Assembly (NCBI RefSeq): GCF_048771995.1
Contig: NC_133026.1
Span: 12,220,001 to 12,284,000, forward strand
Length of the DNA: 64,000 nucleotides
Reading direction: 5' to 3'
From: Taeniopygia guttata
Lineage: Eukaryota; Chordata; Aves; Passeriformes; Estrildidae
Shown here: positions 36,041 through 54,866 of the stretch, in pieces
Numbering within the stretch: position 1 is the first letter of the stretch
Layout: the number at the start of each line of letters is the position of its first letter
Notes under the pieces: model-generated
What the model was told of the DNA's origin: nothing
What the model saw: the letters and a program-made list of their open reading frames with translations, nothing else
Databases searched by the model: none
Translations under genes and position numbers: made by a program

Positions 36041-39000
36041 CCCATTTCCATAATATTCCTGCATGGCAAAGGGGAGAAGAACTTTCCTATGTAGACAGTA
36101 TGGCTGTTTGATGTTTTTAATACAGTGGTAATTGCTTGTTATTGCTGGTTGCATCTGTGTCCTGTCAGCTCCCCCCTGCTCCCCCACGACCACACCCCCT
36201 CCCCACTCCCTCGCTCCAAGATTTTATTGAAAGGAAAATTATTTTGCCAGAGTAAAAACTTAGGTCTTGGCTAATATTTCACTAGTTGCACAGCTTGAAA
36301 TCACAAATAGACAGCATTTCCTTTTGAAGAAGTGGTAGACTGAAAAAGGTGAAGGATAACAGGGCAAAACCCTGAGGACAGATTTGTCCTACTCTTTCTG
36401 ACGAGTTAAGAAAGGAGGAGGGAGGAAGAAAGATAAGTAGGGGGAAAAAAACCAAACATATACTTTCCATTTAAATCTTGAATTTGGAAATGAAGAGTAT
36501 AATGTTTAAAAGTATAATTTGTCACTCTTTATGATCCGTCTTCTCTTTCTTTCCTTCCTCCAACATTCCCTCCCCCATGCCAGCTTGATCTCTTTGTGTG
36601 AGTGTAATAAAAGATATCCCAGCAAGGCACCATCTTTGTTAACATGCTTCTGAAGCTCTTCTAAGCTGCTGTTTTCAGTGGAAAACTCTGCAGCTTTATG
36701 ATATGATATCTTTCAATATAATTTCCCGGAATGATTCATATAATTATTGTGGCTACTTGCAGGCAAAAAAGCCCTCATCCATTATGCCCTCAAGAATCGC
36801 ATGACAAACTCTACTGACACAAAACACACATGTCAGTCTATAGCCCATACATTGCTTGACTCACTCACATTTTGGACTGCTGAGCAGTGATTCAGCTAAG
36901 TCCTGCCCAGTCTTCCATGCTGATAATATAGGGGAAAAAATGAGAAAGCAGCAACATTAGACTCATTGTATTCTCTCAAAACCACAAAAAGCCTCACTGT
37001 TTTCCTGTTGCAGTTTTGTTGACACTTTCTTCCTGTGTCCATAGTATTTGCATATGCTTACTATTCACCACCTTAAATATACTTTCCTCAGAAGTGAATT
37101 AAGTGACAGTGAAATTTTCAGCTCATGTCACTCTTCCACAGGGTGCTAAGTTTATTGTTCTTATTCTTGAGGTTCCTATAGAGCAGAGCCAGAGGAGAAT
37201 GCACATCCTGAAGGATGATGGTATCCCCGGAGCTGCTCTCCCTTTCCAGGGGCAGAAGACCCTGTTCAACAGCTGGGAGAGAGCTGGTGGCCCCCAGAAC
37301 ACAAAAAATCACATCCACATAACTCCTCAATATAAAAAGATTCACCTCTTTGAAACTGAACAACCTCCACTGCCCTTTTATTGTCTCAAACCCATCCACC
37401 TTGAACATGATAACTTAATTATATCCCAAACTGGGCAGACTGAAATCTCATTTGTGACATGATCCTTTTGGTGTATAATAGTCTTAACAAGCCTTAATTT
37501 TCCACTCTGTCTTCCTGTCATAGTTACTTACCACTGCTAAGAATAATGAGATAAAAATGTGAGGTTGAACCACACAAAGGAAAAAAGAATCAGTACAGAG
37601 CAAGGCTCACATGGACTTCCCACAGAGGAATATCTAATGACACTCTTAAGCACTTCTAAGACTCAGCTGCTTCTCTGGACTTCAGGCGAAGAAGGACCAT
37701 GTTGCCAGATTTTGGGGGTGGTTTTGCTTTAACATCTTTTTTCCCCAGACACTGTCAGCCTGAAAGGCATGGCTCATCCCCTCTGGCCCATGAAACCAAG
37801 CAAACTACCTATCTACTCTAGCAAATGATTTCATTTACACACACTTGCCTCAGCATGACCAATTCGCACCATTTCATTGTATGACCTTGAGTAACTTGCT
37901 TTTTTTATTTTTTAGTTTCATAACTTTCATTTTTAAAACTGAAGTTCCTAACTTCTATTGTAAAAAATACCATAAAAATGTATTCGAAATGCACTCTGCT
38001 GGATCCAAAATACAGAATTCTAATTTGTAAAAACCAAACAAAATCTCAAAAAAGCATGATTTTCAGACATTTAAGGCAACATTTGACTTAGCAATTTATA
38101 TTTTTTAAAGACCTTGTTCCTAACTTGTGGAAACATGGATCTATGATTAATTGAAAATAACCATCAACAACTTAAATGTTGACGTATTTACTTACTCACA
38201 GTCCCACAAAGTGTTAGATTAAAAAAAAAAGAAAACAAAAATAAACCACCTTAAAAGTTGGCTTTATTTTTTTTGTCTTTAGTGGTTTTTGCTGTTGCGT
38301 TTTGTTTGGGTTTTTTTTCACCTGCTTCACTAGCCCAGACTGTTTGACTTTGTTTAGTGTTTTCAGCTGGTTTCACCTTACAGCTCAGGTTAAGTCTGAA
38401 ATACTACTATCAGTCCCACAGATGACTTTTTAAGGACACTGTTCTATTGGAATGTGGTATTTTATAGAAAATAAAAATCCTAGTCAGGAAACTCTGTTTC
38501 CATTTATGGATGTGTGTGCATATGTATATATATTTTAATAAAAAACATTACATTCTTGTGGTCCTAATAATCTGTCATTTTTTCTGTCATTATTTTTTCT
38601 TTGCTAATACCTTCATATTAGGAACTTAATTTTAAACGTAAAATGTAAGCTCAAACTTACATGTCATGGGTCTAAAGGACATAGCAAAGTGTATGGGAGT
38701 TCTGCTTCCTTTTCTGGTAAAGGGTATCTAGGCAGGCATAAAGCTGAGCACCTCTTACCAAACAGTGACAAAAGCCAAGTTCTACTGGATGAAGGCTGAA
38801 GGTTTTGTCTCAGCACCCATGCTCTAATTTGTGCTTTCAAGCACCAGTACCACAAATATCTACATTCTTCCTGAAGCTTGACTCACTCTCCCCACTTCAG
38901 TTTATCACCTTCAGGATCCTGGTGTACCCCAGACCTTGGCTGAGGACATTATCCGTCTAGGATGTCACATCCCTTATCAGAGATGGCCCCTGTCCTTTGG

Positions 39001-42000
39001 GGTGCTCCAAAGCAGTCCTGTACGGTTTGGGGTGTCTCATGGGACAGCAGGTGAGGGTCAGAAGGGTGTTTGCACAGACCTCATGTCAGAATTGAGGCTT
39101 AAATCTGCTTTGCGTTGAACTACTTGAGCAGACTTTGGGTGCTGCCCTTTTGCCAAAAGCAGCTGTATCCCACAGCTCTTTTATGAATGTTCTCTCTCCT
39201 GGCCAAACACATGAGTCTGACCTCATCATTATTCCAAGATACTTAATGTCTAATGAAAAAGATATTTGTTAATATCAAATTACATGGTTATATTTGTTTG
39301 GTGGCTAGCAGTTTTAGATTCTCTGACAAATATTCTAACTGTAATGCTTAATCTGCTTGAATACATGAGAGAATACACACTCCTTTTTTTTTCCTCCTTT
39401 GTTTTAAAGTTACCCATTATAATTAAGATAAATAATGTCCTGTCACGGAGCACAGAGACCAGAGTCTGGGTAGATCCCATCTGTGTAAGTGCTGGAAACC
39501 TTACTGCAGAAATCTCCTTTAGTCAGCTTCTTTGTTGCGTGTTACCACATAATTTTTACCTACAGTCATCCAGGCTGGTTTTGCCTGGTGAAGCATCTGC
39601 GGTCTGGACTTTGGGGATGGAAATTAGGAGAAGCTACAGAGGACTTGAGAGGCACAGTGCAAACACTGCATCCCTTTGTCTCCTCGCTGCCCTTTGCCTG
39701 GCTGGCGGAGCCGGGGCCGGCTGGCAGCACACGGATAGCGGGAGGCGCAGACTGTGGATTTCACCTGCAGCGCCTCGTTATACAGACCCACTGTGGCGTT
39801 CAGTGCCTCTCTCTTCTGCCTGATTAAAGATAATAAGGGACAAGTCACTGACAACCCTTTGAGGCAGGGTGGTTTCTGGAGATAACTAGGGGATGGATTT
39901 GTATCATCGCATTTATATTTAGGATTTGATTAGTTTTTTGCTTCATAATTCTAGCGATATTTTTAGTCTAGCTTATTGAGCATTAGAGCAACTTTCTCTC
40001 CAGTGACCAGTCTAATACCTCCAAAGCCTCACAAGGGGCTGTTGGGACACTAAAGACCATCAATCCTTATGAATAATGCATCTATTTCCTACCAAGGCTA
40101 AAATCCCATTAATACTATAACATTATTACGTCTCTTATTTACTCTTTTCTATGTATGGGATAAAAGATTAATTCTGAACAATTTTTTTCAAATTAAGAAG
40201 AAATATCAGTAGAGTTAAATCATTTGTAGAAAAGTCACTGGTAGAACATACCAAAGTTATTGCCAGAAGGAAGTGGTTACAAAGAGAAAAAAAAAATGAA
40301 ATAAGAAATAACCCAATTATGTGAGGCAGGTGTAAGCATTACAAGGTCCCACCTAAAAATGCCTACTAAAATGCATTGAAACCCCATGTTCTGCATGAGG
40401 AAGAATCCTGGTGAGAATGAATCTAGAATTAATCCATCTGTGACAGACAGGGGGGCCGAATGGAATTATAATATGGATATTATAACATCGCCAGGGTTAT
40501 CTGTCTGACCAGAAAAAGGAAAAATGCTGAGATCAGGACAGGTTGTAAAACTACATTCTCTCTCTTAGGATGTGGGTAATTCTAAATGTGTCATGGCCTA
40601 ATTAGGCAGAATCTGCATGGAAGAGCCTCTCTCTTCCTGTAGGTTCACAACAGCAAGATCTCAGCCTCCTCTGCATGTCTGACTGCTGCTGCTAATACTT
40701 CTACCGCTGATGAATAATTAATTACAGTGAGGATCTACTAAAATCCAGTTGCCCTCAATGTCCTCTTCATACTTAGCAAAAACAAATAAGTAAAGCCCAG
40801 AAGACTGAGCAACTTGCCTAGCAGAGCTTGGAAATGAGTATTAGTCATATTGGAGCGTGTTCGAGGATAAATCTTATAAATGAAAAAACATACTACTGCA
40901 TGTGTAAGGTGAAGTACATAAAACTCAGAAAAATACAGCTTTGCATGCATAACTAGATTTTTGATATATTCAGTATCAAATCCAAAAGGCAGCACATTAC
41001 AAGAAAAATATATTACTGTATCCAGTGTAGATCTGCAACATTCCTGAATTATTACTGAGCGGTTCGCTACAGAATTCACCAATACATTGCCTCCCCCAGC
41101 CCCATTAGATAATTTCCCTTTGTCCAGAATGACCACACACTCTACTTCTGAAATGCACAGAGGCAATAAAAAAAATATGGAGGTTTAGCAAGTGAGGCAC
41201 TGAGGGACTAATATTCAGCAACGCTAATTCCAGCTAAATTTATATTGTATTGAAAGAAAGTGCTGTTAAAGAACAGCTTGGCATACATCGAGACATGTGG
41301 TTACCAGATTACTTTCTATCTCCGCTCAAAAACATTTAGAGAATTTCTCATTAAAATTATTTAAAGTGAAACAAGTCAAATAAATCTACTTAAGCTGTTG
41401 TTTCATTGCCTCATTTGTGCTGAAAAAATGTTGCTTGTTTTTTACATCCTATTTTAACTGTACATATGAGGCTTTACTTGCCCATTAACAAAATACATCA
41501 CCTCCCAATTGCTTTCTATACCTCCTTAAATGTTAAACATAAACATATATACCATCTGTTTCCTATCATGAACCAATCCAAAATGGCTGTACTAGACACC
41601 TCCACATAATAGATCATCTTAAAACACCTCAGTGGTTTTGCTTTATGGAGTTATTTTCCTGTGACAAATTATAAACCTATACTTCAAGAACACGACCGAT
41701 CTGTAGCCTCAATTGCAAATTATGGATAGTTTCTCTCCATTTTAACAAAATGTACTGGCTTGTATCTGATGCAGCAATTTTTTTTTTTTTTATAAAAGCC
41801 AGTAGGCTACCTTTGTTTTTTGTGATATCCTGCAAATCCATTTAATTTCTCCAGTTAATAATTTCTGAGCTAATACTTCATGAAGCATTCTGATTGAAAC
41901 CACTGCAGTTCAAAATAGTCACTGCTATAACTTACGAAATCATTATGTAGCTGTTGTGTAAGTGAAACTGCAAAACAAATTACAGGGCTTATCATCAGCC

Positions 42001-42495
42001 TGCAATCAAAAATAAATTTCAGGGGGGAAAAAAATCACACATCTATTTTAAAAAAATCATCTTTGCAATGCTTGTACTTGTGAACTCCAGCTATCAAATG
42101 TTCAACAGGAAATGGACAAAATATAGTCATAAATGTCATTGAATGAAAATTTGTGTTTGAATGGATTTCACATGTACTTTCTCCTCAGGTTCAGCTCTAT
42201 GAAAAAAATGACTGTCTGGGGCAAGTCAAATTCAGTGAGGAATTTCTCCTTGACTTAAATGAGCTTTTGACCAATGCCTCACAATATTAATGCATGGACC
42301 TGCAAACCCTTATTTCCCAGGGTAGCTCCAATGAATCCTAGACTGATTAAACCTCTGTAGACCTGTGTGCAAAAGCAATACTCTGTCTGCTCATTCTCCC
42401 TTAAATGTAAGAGCTCAAATGGTTATGAGACAGTATTGCTACAGGTTTGATCAAAAATAAATGCCATATATCCAAGGACCATGAATAAGGGATGA
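36041..42495. other. Intergenic; small CpG patch at 39.7-39.8 kb
   Basis: AT-rich. 39690-39800 has about eight CpG in 110 bp inside an otherwise CpG-poor region. A 185-codon frame from about 39266 crosses it but changes composition midway and shows no domain. Long A/T runs occur at 38220 and 41780. Confidence 0.6.
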
Positions 42496-42789
42496 AACAG
42501 CAAGTGTAGAGGTAAAAGAGCTAAAGGGAAAAAATATAAAGATACCATTGCCTTGGACTGTATAATCTCAGCAGAGCTTCTTGCCATGTCAGAGGCTTTA
42601 TTTCAGAAGTACCTGTTAATGCCTCTTGGCTACACAATCCCAGTTGATGAGGCAAAAGCAGGCAGACTTCTGGGGAAGTATGAGCTGCTTGGTAACCTCT
42701 TGTCACCAGAAATAACTGGTATTGTTGCTGAGTTCATAAACCAGTGCTACCAGAGGGAACAAATCTACAAAAGCTTGAGGAAGAAATAG
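42496..42789 (+). other. Unrecognised open frame of 97 codons, possible exon or pseudogene piece
   Basis: An open frame runs from the codon after a TGA (42493) to TAG at 42787-42789. The first in-frame ATG is at about 42586. The 3' two thirds has mixed, protein-like composition with few low-complexity runs: LLAMSEALFQKYLLMPLG, GRLLGKYELLGNLLSPEI, FINQCYQREQIYKSLRKK. I do not recognise a family. There is no promoter, CpG island or clear splice acceptor next to it; candidate acceptor AGs lie near 42525 and 42570. Chance is a fair explanation in 64 kb of sequence. Confidence 0.2.
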
Positions 42790-45374
42790 TGCAGAGATTT
42801 TCTATCTAAGCCATTTTTTCTCCAAGGAATTTCTGAAGAAATGGAGGAACAAGGAGGAAATACTATGCTTTTCATTCTTTAAAATGTGAGAGGAAATCTT
42901 TTTTGCTTGTGTCCCCCCACAAAAATCTCATGCAGTTAGAGCTCCCTTATTGTTTCAGTCTACCTGAACTCCACTATCCAGACAAGGCTGAAGAGACCTC
43001 CAATGGATGGACCATGAAGCTTTCCTCTTATCAAATTGTGTAAATATGTGAGGTCACCTATTCTTCTGGTGCTACATAAAGGAACACTCAGCTACTTTTT
43101 GAAACAATTGCCACAGTGTTCTTCCTTCTTGTTTCTAGTTTTGCTGCTGCTATTTGTGTGATTTACAGAGGTTGTTTTTTATTCCTCAGAGCTTTCAGAG
43201 CAATTAAAGAAAATAAAGAACAAATGCCCAAGTAGTTGAGAAGAATGGAAGAGGTAAAAGTTGGACACAAAGGTAGAGATACCATGAACAACTCCTAAAG
43301 ATGAAAGAATAAAATACAGCTTGTTTTCAACATGTCTTAACAGGCCTAACAATTCCAGGGTTTATTTCAGTTTATTTCAAATTGTAATATGGTTTGGAGG
43401 GCAGACAGTCAGTAACTTCAAAACAATATGGACATCCAATTTAATAAAACAACAATCACTTTTCTATTGTGAACTTCAAAGTCACGCTGTATTTATAATA
43501 CGCAGTTGTTCAAATAAGCTGGTAAACTGTGATATGCTCTACTTGCACTGACCACTTGAATGCTTGGATTTTTCACACCCAAGAGGATAAAAAACCCTCC
43601 AAAACAAACATCCAAATGGGTTGTTTTGGGATTTTAACTGTTTCATCTTGATGGTTGCACAAACATGCCATATCTAACCTCTGTGCAAACGTGTTGGCTC
43701 ACAGGCTCTCTCCTCCTCTTCACCTTTCTAACCTCAGTTGAAGCTGTTGGAACTTGCAGAGGCTACTATCCATACCTTAGGAGCCTGACTTCTTCACCCT
43801 CAAGTACATCTCTTGCCCTCTGCTCTGCATTTCAAAATCCAGAATTAAGCAAACCTGCAAAAGATGTGCATGTTGAAATGTACTATTGCTTTCTGCTTTG
43901 TAGTTTTCTTGTTGCCCAATAGCTGTCAGTAGTCTCTTTTTTTGCACACACTGCTGTTTTTGCAGTACAATCTGAGAACTAAAAAAAAAAAAAAAGTGGA
44001 ATCTCAATAACATCCTCAATAAAGAATTTTCAGGCTTTTTCTTTTTTTTTTTTTTAAGGTAGCGTATGACACAGCCCAAGATGACACACACCAAATAAAC
44101 AGGAAAAATTTGCCAATCCTTGTTCTATATTACACACCCATTGAACATTTTGGGTGGAGAATCTCCAGGAAGGTCAAGCTCAGTTCTTTAAAAATATTTC
44201 CATTTCTTCATGAGGAGGCAAAATATCTCAATCCCTAAACCTCAGTAGCCTTTTCTGTTTCTATTGCAACTTTAACTAAGTTTCCCGGAAGACACTTGTG
44301 TTCCATTGTATGAGATATGCCAGTGGTAAAATTTAATGTACCCCTCCCATTGCAGATCATTAATTTGCCTAAATTGCCATTTCTGCCATGCCTAATGCAG
44401 GCATTATGTCCATTTACCAGCCCACTGCAGGGCTGACTAGAGAAGGTGGCAAGGGTCCCTTTTGCACATTGCTTCTGCCTCAGTCTCTGTTAATTTCAGT
44501 TCTTTTGTATAATTTTAGACCAGTTCTAAATCATCTAAATCCATTATATGTTAACACAAACTGAATTCACATGCTCAAAGACAGTTTCTCAGCATACAAC
44601 TTTGCCATTTTGCCACTGTTTTCACTTGATGCTCGAGGGACTTTTAACACCAGCATGAGTGAAGCGGGAGCCACAAGGAAACATCAAACAAGTTCTGCAT
44701 GGGTCTCGAGCCAGGGTACATGCCAGGCATGCTTTGAAGAGCCATTGCTCACAAAGAATGTGGTTCAGAGAGGTGGTGTTTGGCAGGTTGAAGGTCACCA
44801 CCAGCATGTGGGTCAGGTCAGCCCCACAGCAGCCTCAGATGTGTGTCTGGAGGAGGCACATCTCATGCTGTCCCTTCCAAGCTCTCCTTCTCACAGCTGC
44901 ACCTCGGGGTTTTGGGCTTGCTTCCCCATGGACCAGGCAGCTCCAAGGCCCACGCTCAGCAGCTGTGCCAAGGGCAGGCGCCTCCAGCCCAGCCAGCACC
45001 TTTCTGGCTTTGTCCTTCCCTTGGAATGCCCACTGAACCTCCTTTCCCACAAGCCAAACTCGTCCTGTGTGCATTCACCTCTCCAGAACAAACGATTGGA
45101 AATGAAGGTGCAGTCTTGCAGTAACAATCACATTAACTATTTATTCCGCTGAGGCAAATGGTGAGTCAAGAGCAGCTCTTCAGATATGGAAGAACTCCTA
45201 CTTTCTACTGCCAAAACGATTTTCCCAAAAGGGCTTGTCTTCCACAAAGTGACCTGACCCAAAGGTGTTCACACCCATGACCAGGCGTGACCCAAGACAA
45301 AGCAGCAACACAGTCCCTGACATTGTTTGATGTGCAGGACTTGGAGAGAAGAAAGATGAAAACAGACACATGAT
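42790..45374. other. Region downstream of KLF6, no gene recognised
   Basis: AT-rich, with an A15 run at 43981 and a T14 run near 44042. A GC-richer patch at 44640-45070 is open in several frames on both strands, which argues for composition and not coding. Confidence 0.6.
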
Positions 45375-48179
45375 GCTGATAAGAATTTCTTTTTATGTTA
45401 TTCCAATAAAAAATACATTCATACAGAAATATAACAATCTTGCAAAAAACAATTTCAAATAAAATCTTGTAAAACAAAATTTTTACAAAAATCTTACAAA
45501 GAGATTCTTTAGATAACAGGGTGCTTCAAAAACAAAAAAGAAATTTCACTAATAGAAACTTTTTCTTCTTAAATTTCAAGCAAAAATGTTTTATTTTTTT
45601 ATTTTTCAGCTTGATTGAGGCTCAGTTATCACCTGAACAAAATGTACTTGCTTATTAAGAAAATTACAGGCATTTGACATATGGCACACAGCCCCACCCC
45701 ATCCACACAAGTCTGATGGTATTTCACAATTGAGACAAGCCAGTGCAAGTTTTTTTTTTTTTGTTTTTGTTTTTATGGGGTTGGTTTGTTTAATTTTTTT
45801 TTTAATTTCTTGTTTATAAGAATTACGGCTAAGCCAAGGACAATGCAAACAAGGAGTTAAAAATACAACAAAACCCAATTGTAAATAGAAATTAATTTTC
45901 TGGATTTTTTTTTTCTGTTTAGGGGAAGAAAAAAAAAGTGCATTTCAGGCAATTTAAACCAAAAGTGAAATGAGAATGATTTAAGCCTTTGTGTTCCATA
46001 GAACCAGATCACTTGCATATACTTTTTTTAAACCACTTATCTACATACATTTCCAGGAAGATATACCAAAATATTAGCAGAGTAAGCAAGACTGATAATT
46101 AATAGTAAAAGAAACAGGTCACATGTTTCATTGCATCAACTGTAGTGAGCTGGTTTAAAAAAAAACATAACAAAACAAAACTGGTTTTGGACAGACTATC
46201 CCTACTCTAGGAAAAAACAGTCTTTATTTCAGCTGAACTATGTAAAATTAGAGCTTAACCACCACAACGACTAGCTCACTCACAGGTCCTCCAGCAAGCT
46301 GGAAGGCCAAAACCCGAGTGCACTTCTTCTGCACACAGCTAATATTCTTTTAGCATGCCAAAATTCAGTTCATATCATTCTTAAATGGCCACAGATACGC
46401 TATTCCAGACAACCTAATAACTACAAAACACAGTCAGCAGTCTGAGAAGGACTGAATGCCAACAAAGCCTTTAGCATACCATTAAGCTAAAGGTAAAGCC
46501 TCTAAAAATGCTAGATTTTAATTAACTGTATCTTTCATTTCTTTGTCTCCTTAATGACCATATTACAGGGAGGAAGGGAGAAGAGGGAATATTTTGATGG
46601 GCTGTGGCATTTTCTAGCTATGTGTTCTAATTCTTTTCCTTTTAAAAAAAATATTTATATATTATCTATATATATACACACATACACAGACTGTACACAC
46701 AAATATACATACACAATTATTTTTCTGCCCACTTTTAAAAAAAAAGTAATATAGTTTCTTTCTGTATGACCAACAGATAGCTAGATATATAGATGTGAAA
46801 CTTGTGCCTTTTAAGCAAATACATCTTTTAATACTTCTGTATCTTTAATATGTATGAAAACTTGACATATTAAGTACAGTTGGGGTGTGTATATACACAG
46901 TTGTTGTGCAAGGTCAATATAAAAAAAGTCTCAAGGTGGCAGAACTGGTCAGGTATTCAATTGGCATATGCATTATACTGTAACACAGTCAAATTGTCTA
47001 AGTTAAACAAATACTGTACTGACATGAATGACTTTTCTCTATATTTGTCTTTGTGAAGGAGGACCCTGGAAGTAACCTTTTTTTCCCCTCATATTATACA
47101 TTTGATACAGTACAATGCCAGGTGAAAAGAGAGCCTTAATAAAGCATGCATCACCCATACCCCTGTATAAGACCCCCTGCAAGAGAAGGTCACTTGCATA
47201 AGGCACCATTATTAAGGTCAACAGTGCATTAACAGCTAGAAAACCAGAAGTTAGTCCTCAAGGCATAAATAAGAGAAAAATTAGCTGCATGAGAAAAATC
47301 AGTTTCTAACCAATAGTGGTTTTATCCACCCAACAAAAAAATTATTCATGTTCCATACATTATGTAACATTAGACCAATTGTATTTTAGCTGCTCTTAAC
47401 TGGAATCAAAACTGCAGTCCTGATTAAAGAATGGAAAAGCATATAGTTCCCCAGAACCATGCAATAACCTTTGTATTATAATGAAAAGTTATAGTTGTGT
47501 TACATTTGTAAATACACAGCTTATACAATGGATTACAAATGAGCTCTGTAGCAAGTAAAACAAGCTACTTGACACATTGCACGTTTAATAGCTGCACCAG
47601 ACACCTAAAGCTCCTCTCACACAGGAACAGGGAGGTTTCCCCATTTCCATTCTGGCATCCTGACTCTCTTTATTCCCCCCTTTCCCCCTCTCAGGTTTTC
47701 CCTCTGAAAAGGTGCAGACACCCCTCCCCCCACCCCTTGGAAATGATTGGTGGTCGTCCCATCTCACAAGATATTCCTCACATACAAGACATTCAGACTA
47801 TTTTTTTTCTCTTACAGTTATAAAACAACCACAAGAAAAAAAATGTGCCTCAGCATACAGTCATCAAGAGATCCTCATCGCATACAGTCGCCCAATCATT
47901 AACATTCTCAGTGCACATGCTCACGGCAAAGGCTTAGGAGCCACTCAGAAGGTTAGATACCAGTGTATGAGTCCAGGAAACCCCAAACATCACGCACCGC
48001 GGTTGCTATGCCGTTCTTACATGACTTATTAGCCCTCAAAAGACCTTCAAGGAAGTGAGGTCCTGGAGGCAACTGGGTAGGGTGCAAAATGGCATGCTTT
48101 GGCTGGAACACGCATCCCTCCGCTCAAGGCTCTTCAACCTTGACGCCTCTTAGCCCGCAGGATTCACCTCTTGACCCAC
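45375..48179 (-). other. KLF6: KLF6 3' UTR (approximate 3' end)
   Basis: The ~2.8 kb after the stop codon is AT-rich, with no repeats recognised, consistent with the long 3' UTR known for vertebrate KLF6. Candidate polyadenylation hexamers on the minus strand are AATAAA near 47670, 46220, 45600 and 45592, a CATAAA variant at 45397-45392, and another AATAAA at 45145-45140. I placed the end just after the CATAAA variant by judgement; the true end may lie anywhere from about 45120 to 45570. Pumilio-type UGUAUAUA sites are present near 46671-46678 and 46890-46897. RNA-seq or 3'-end reads would fix the boundary. Confidence 0.55.
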
Positions 48180-54048
<5,869 letters not shown>

Positions 54049-54440
54049 GTCTCAAGTTGCAACAACAAAGTCAGTGCTGGTTACCAAAAATACAGATGCC
54101 TCCTTTATGTGCAGGGGTTGCGGGGTGTGTGCGGGGGGGTGTCAACCTCTGCTCTCAGTTTCCAAGTCCCCCCCCCCCTTCCTCCAGAGATGAAAAAAAG
54201 AAAAAAAAAATTGTATATATAGAGATATATATTAATTCCTTGAGGAGCTCGGGGAGGAAAAAAGACCCAAAGTTTCATGCAAAGTTTAATCGCACAGCAG
54301 GGCAGGACGTCTCCCGGGGCGGGCGCGCGGCTGTCCCCCCTCCCGCGGCCGGCGGACCTGGCGCAGGAGCGGCCCCAATATTTGCAAACACGGCGCGGAC
54401 TCTGCGAGCGGAGCCCCCCGCAAAACTTCCCTATTCAAAG
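54049..54440 (-). other. KLF6: KLF6 5' UTR and transcription start zone (inferred)
   Basis: This stretch lies between the ATG and the GC boxes. It contains an 11-base G run on the minus strand (54178-54168), T-rich tracts and a TATATA-rich patch at 54212-54232. There is only one upstream ATG (54278), which opens a 57-codon frame ending at 54105. A weak TATA-like TTTGAATAG on the minus strand (about 54439-54431) lies just inside the GC boxes, which would put the start near 54400. The exact start site cannot be seen from sequence alone. Confidence 0.5.
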
Positions 54441-54454
54441 CTCTGCCCGGCCGC

Positions 54455-54720
54455 GCCGCCGCCCCGCCCCCGCGCCCGCCCCCGCCCCGCGTGATCCCGG
54501 CGCGCCGCCCGCCGCCGCCGCCCAATCCCCGCCGCGCGCCCCGCGACCCGCGTGCCGATGACGTCAGAGCCGCCCAATCGCCGCGCGGCAGACATCGCGG
54601 CTCCTCCTGGCGTGACCGAGCCCGGCCGTGACGGCTCCCGCCATTGGCCCGATTCGAAATTCGCCCCCTCCTGATTGGCCGGCCCGGCGGCAGGCTATTT
54701 TTAGCAGGGTATATAAAGCG
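54455..54720. promoter_or_regulatory. KLF6 promoter: GC boxes, CCAAT boxes, CRE, MEF2 site, TATA box
   Basis: Tandem GC boxes (CCGCCCC type) occupy 54455-54490. CCAAT boxes lie at 54522-54526 and 54574-54578 (+ strand), and at 54643-54647 and 54674-54678 (- strand); the minus-strand pair is 31 bp apart, a spacing typical of NF-Y pairs. A full palindromic CRE, TGACGTCA, is at 54559-54566. CTATTTTTAG, a match to the MEF2 consensus, is at 54695-54704. TATATAAA is at 54710-54717 and reads best on the + strand, away from KLF6. CREB/ATF and SP/KLF control fit KLF6's known behaviour as an inducible gene, but factor binding is inferred. Confidence 0.75.
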
Positions 54721-54866
54721 GGGAAGCAGCGGCTGCTTTTTTTTTTCCCTTTTCCGAAGGGGCGGCGTGCGCGCGCGGGGCGGCCGCGCGGGGGAGGGGA
54801 GCGGCGAGCGCGGCGCTGCCCGCGGCGGCCGCGGGGGGCGCTGCGGAGCCGGGCCGAGGCTGCGCC

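Noticed and set aside
39266..39823. 185-codon + strand frame
   Set aside because: Its first third is AT-rich hydrophobic and its last third CpG-rich, which fits a chance frame crossing a composition boundary.
40738..41166. 142-codon minus-strand frame
   Set aside because: AT-rich composition, no domain, no upstream promoter-like sequence; chance is adequate.
44571..45152. 193-codon + strand frame downstream of KLF6
   Set aside because: Overlapping frames of similar length are open on both strands in this GC-richer patch; no recognisable domain or splice structure.
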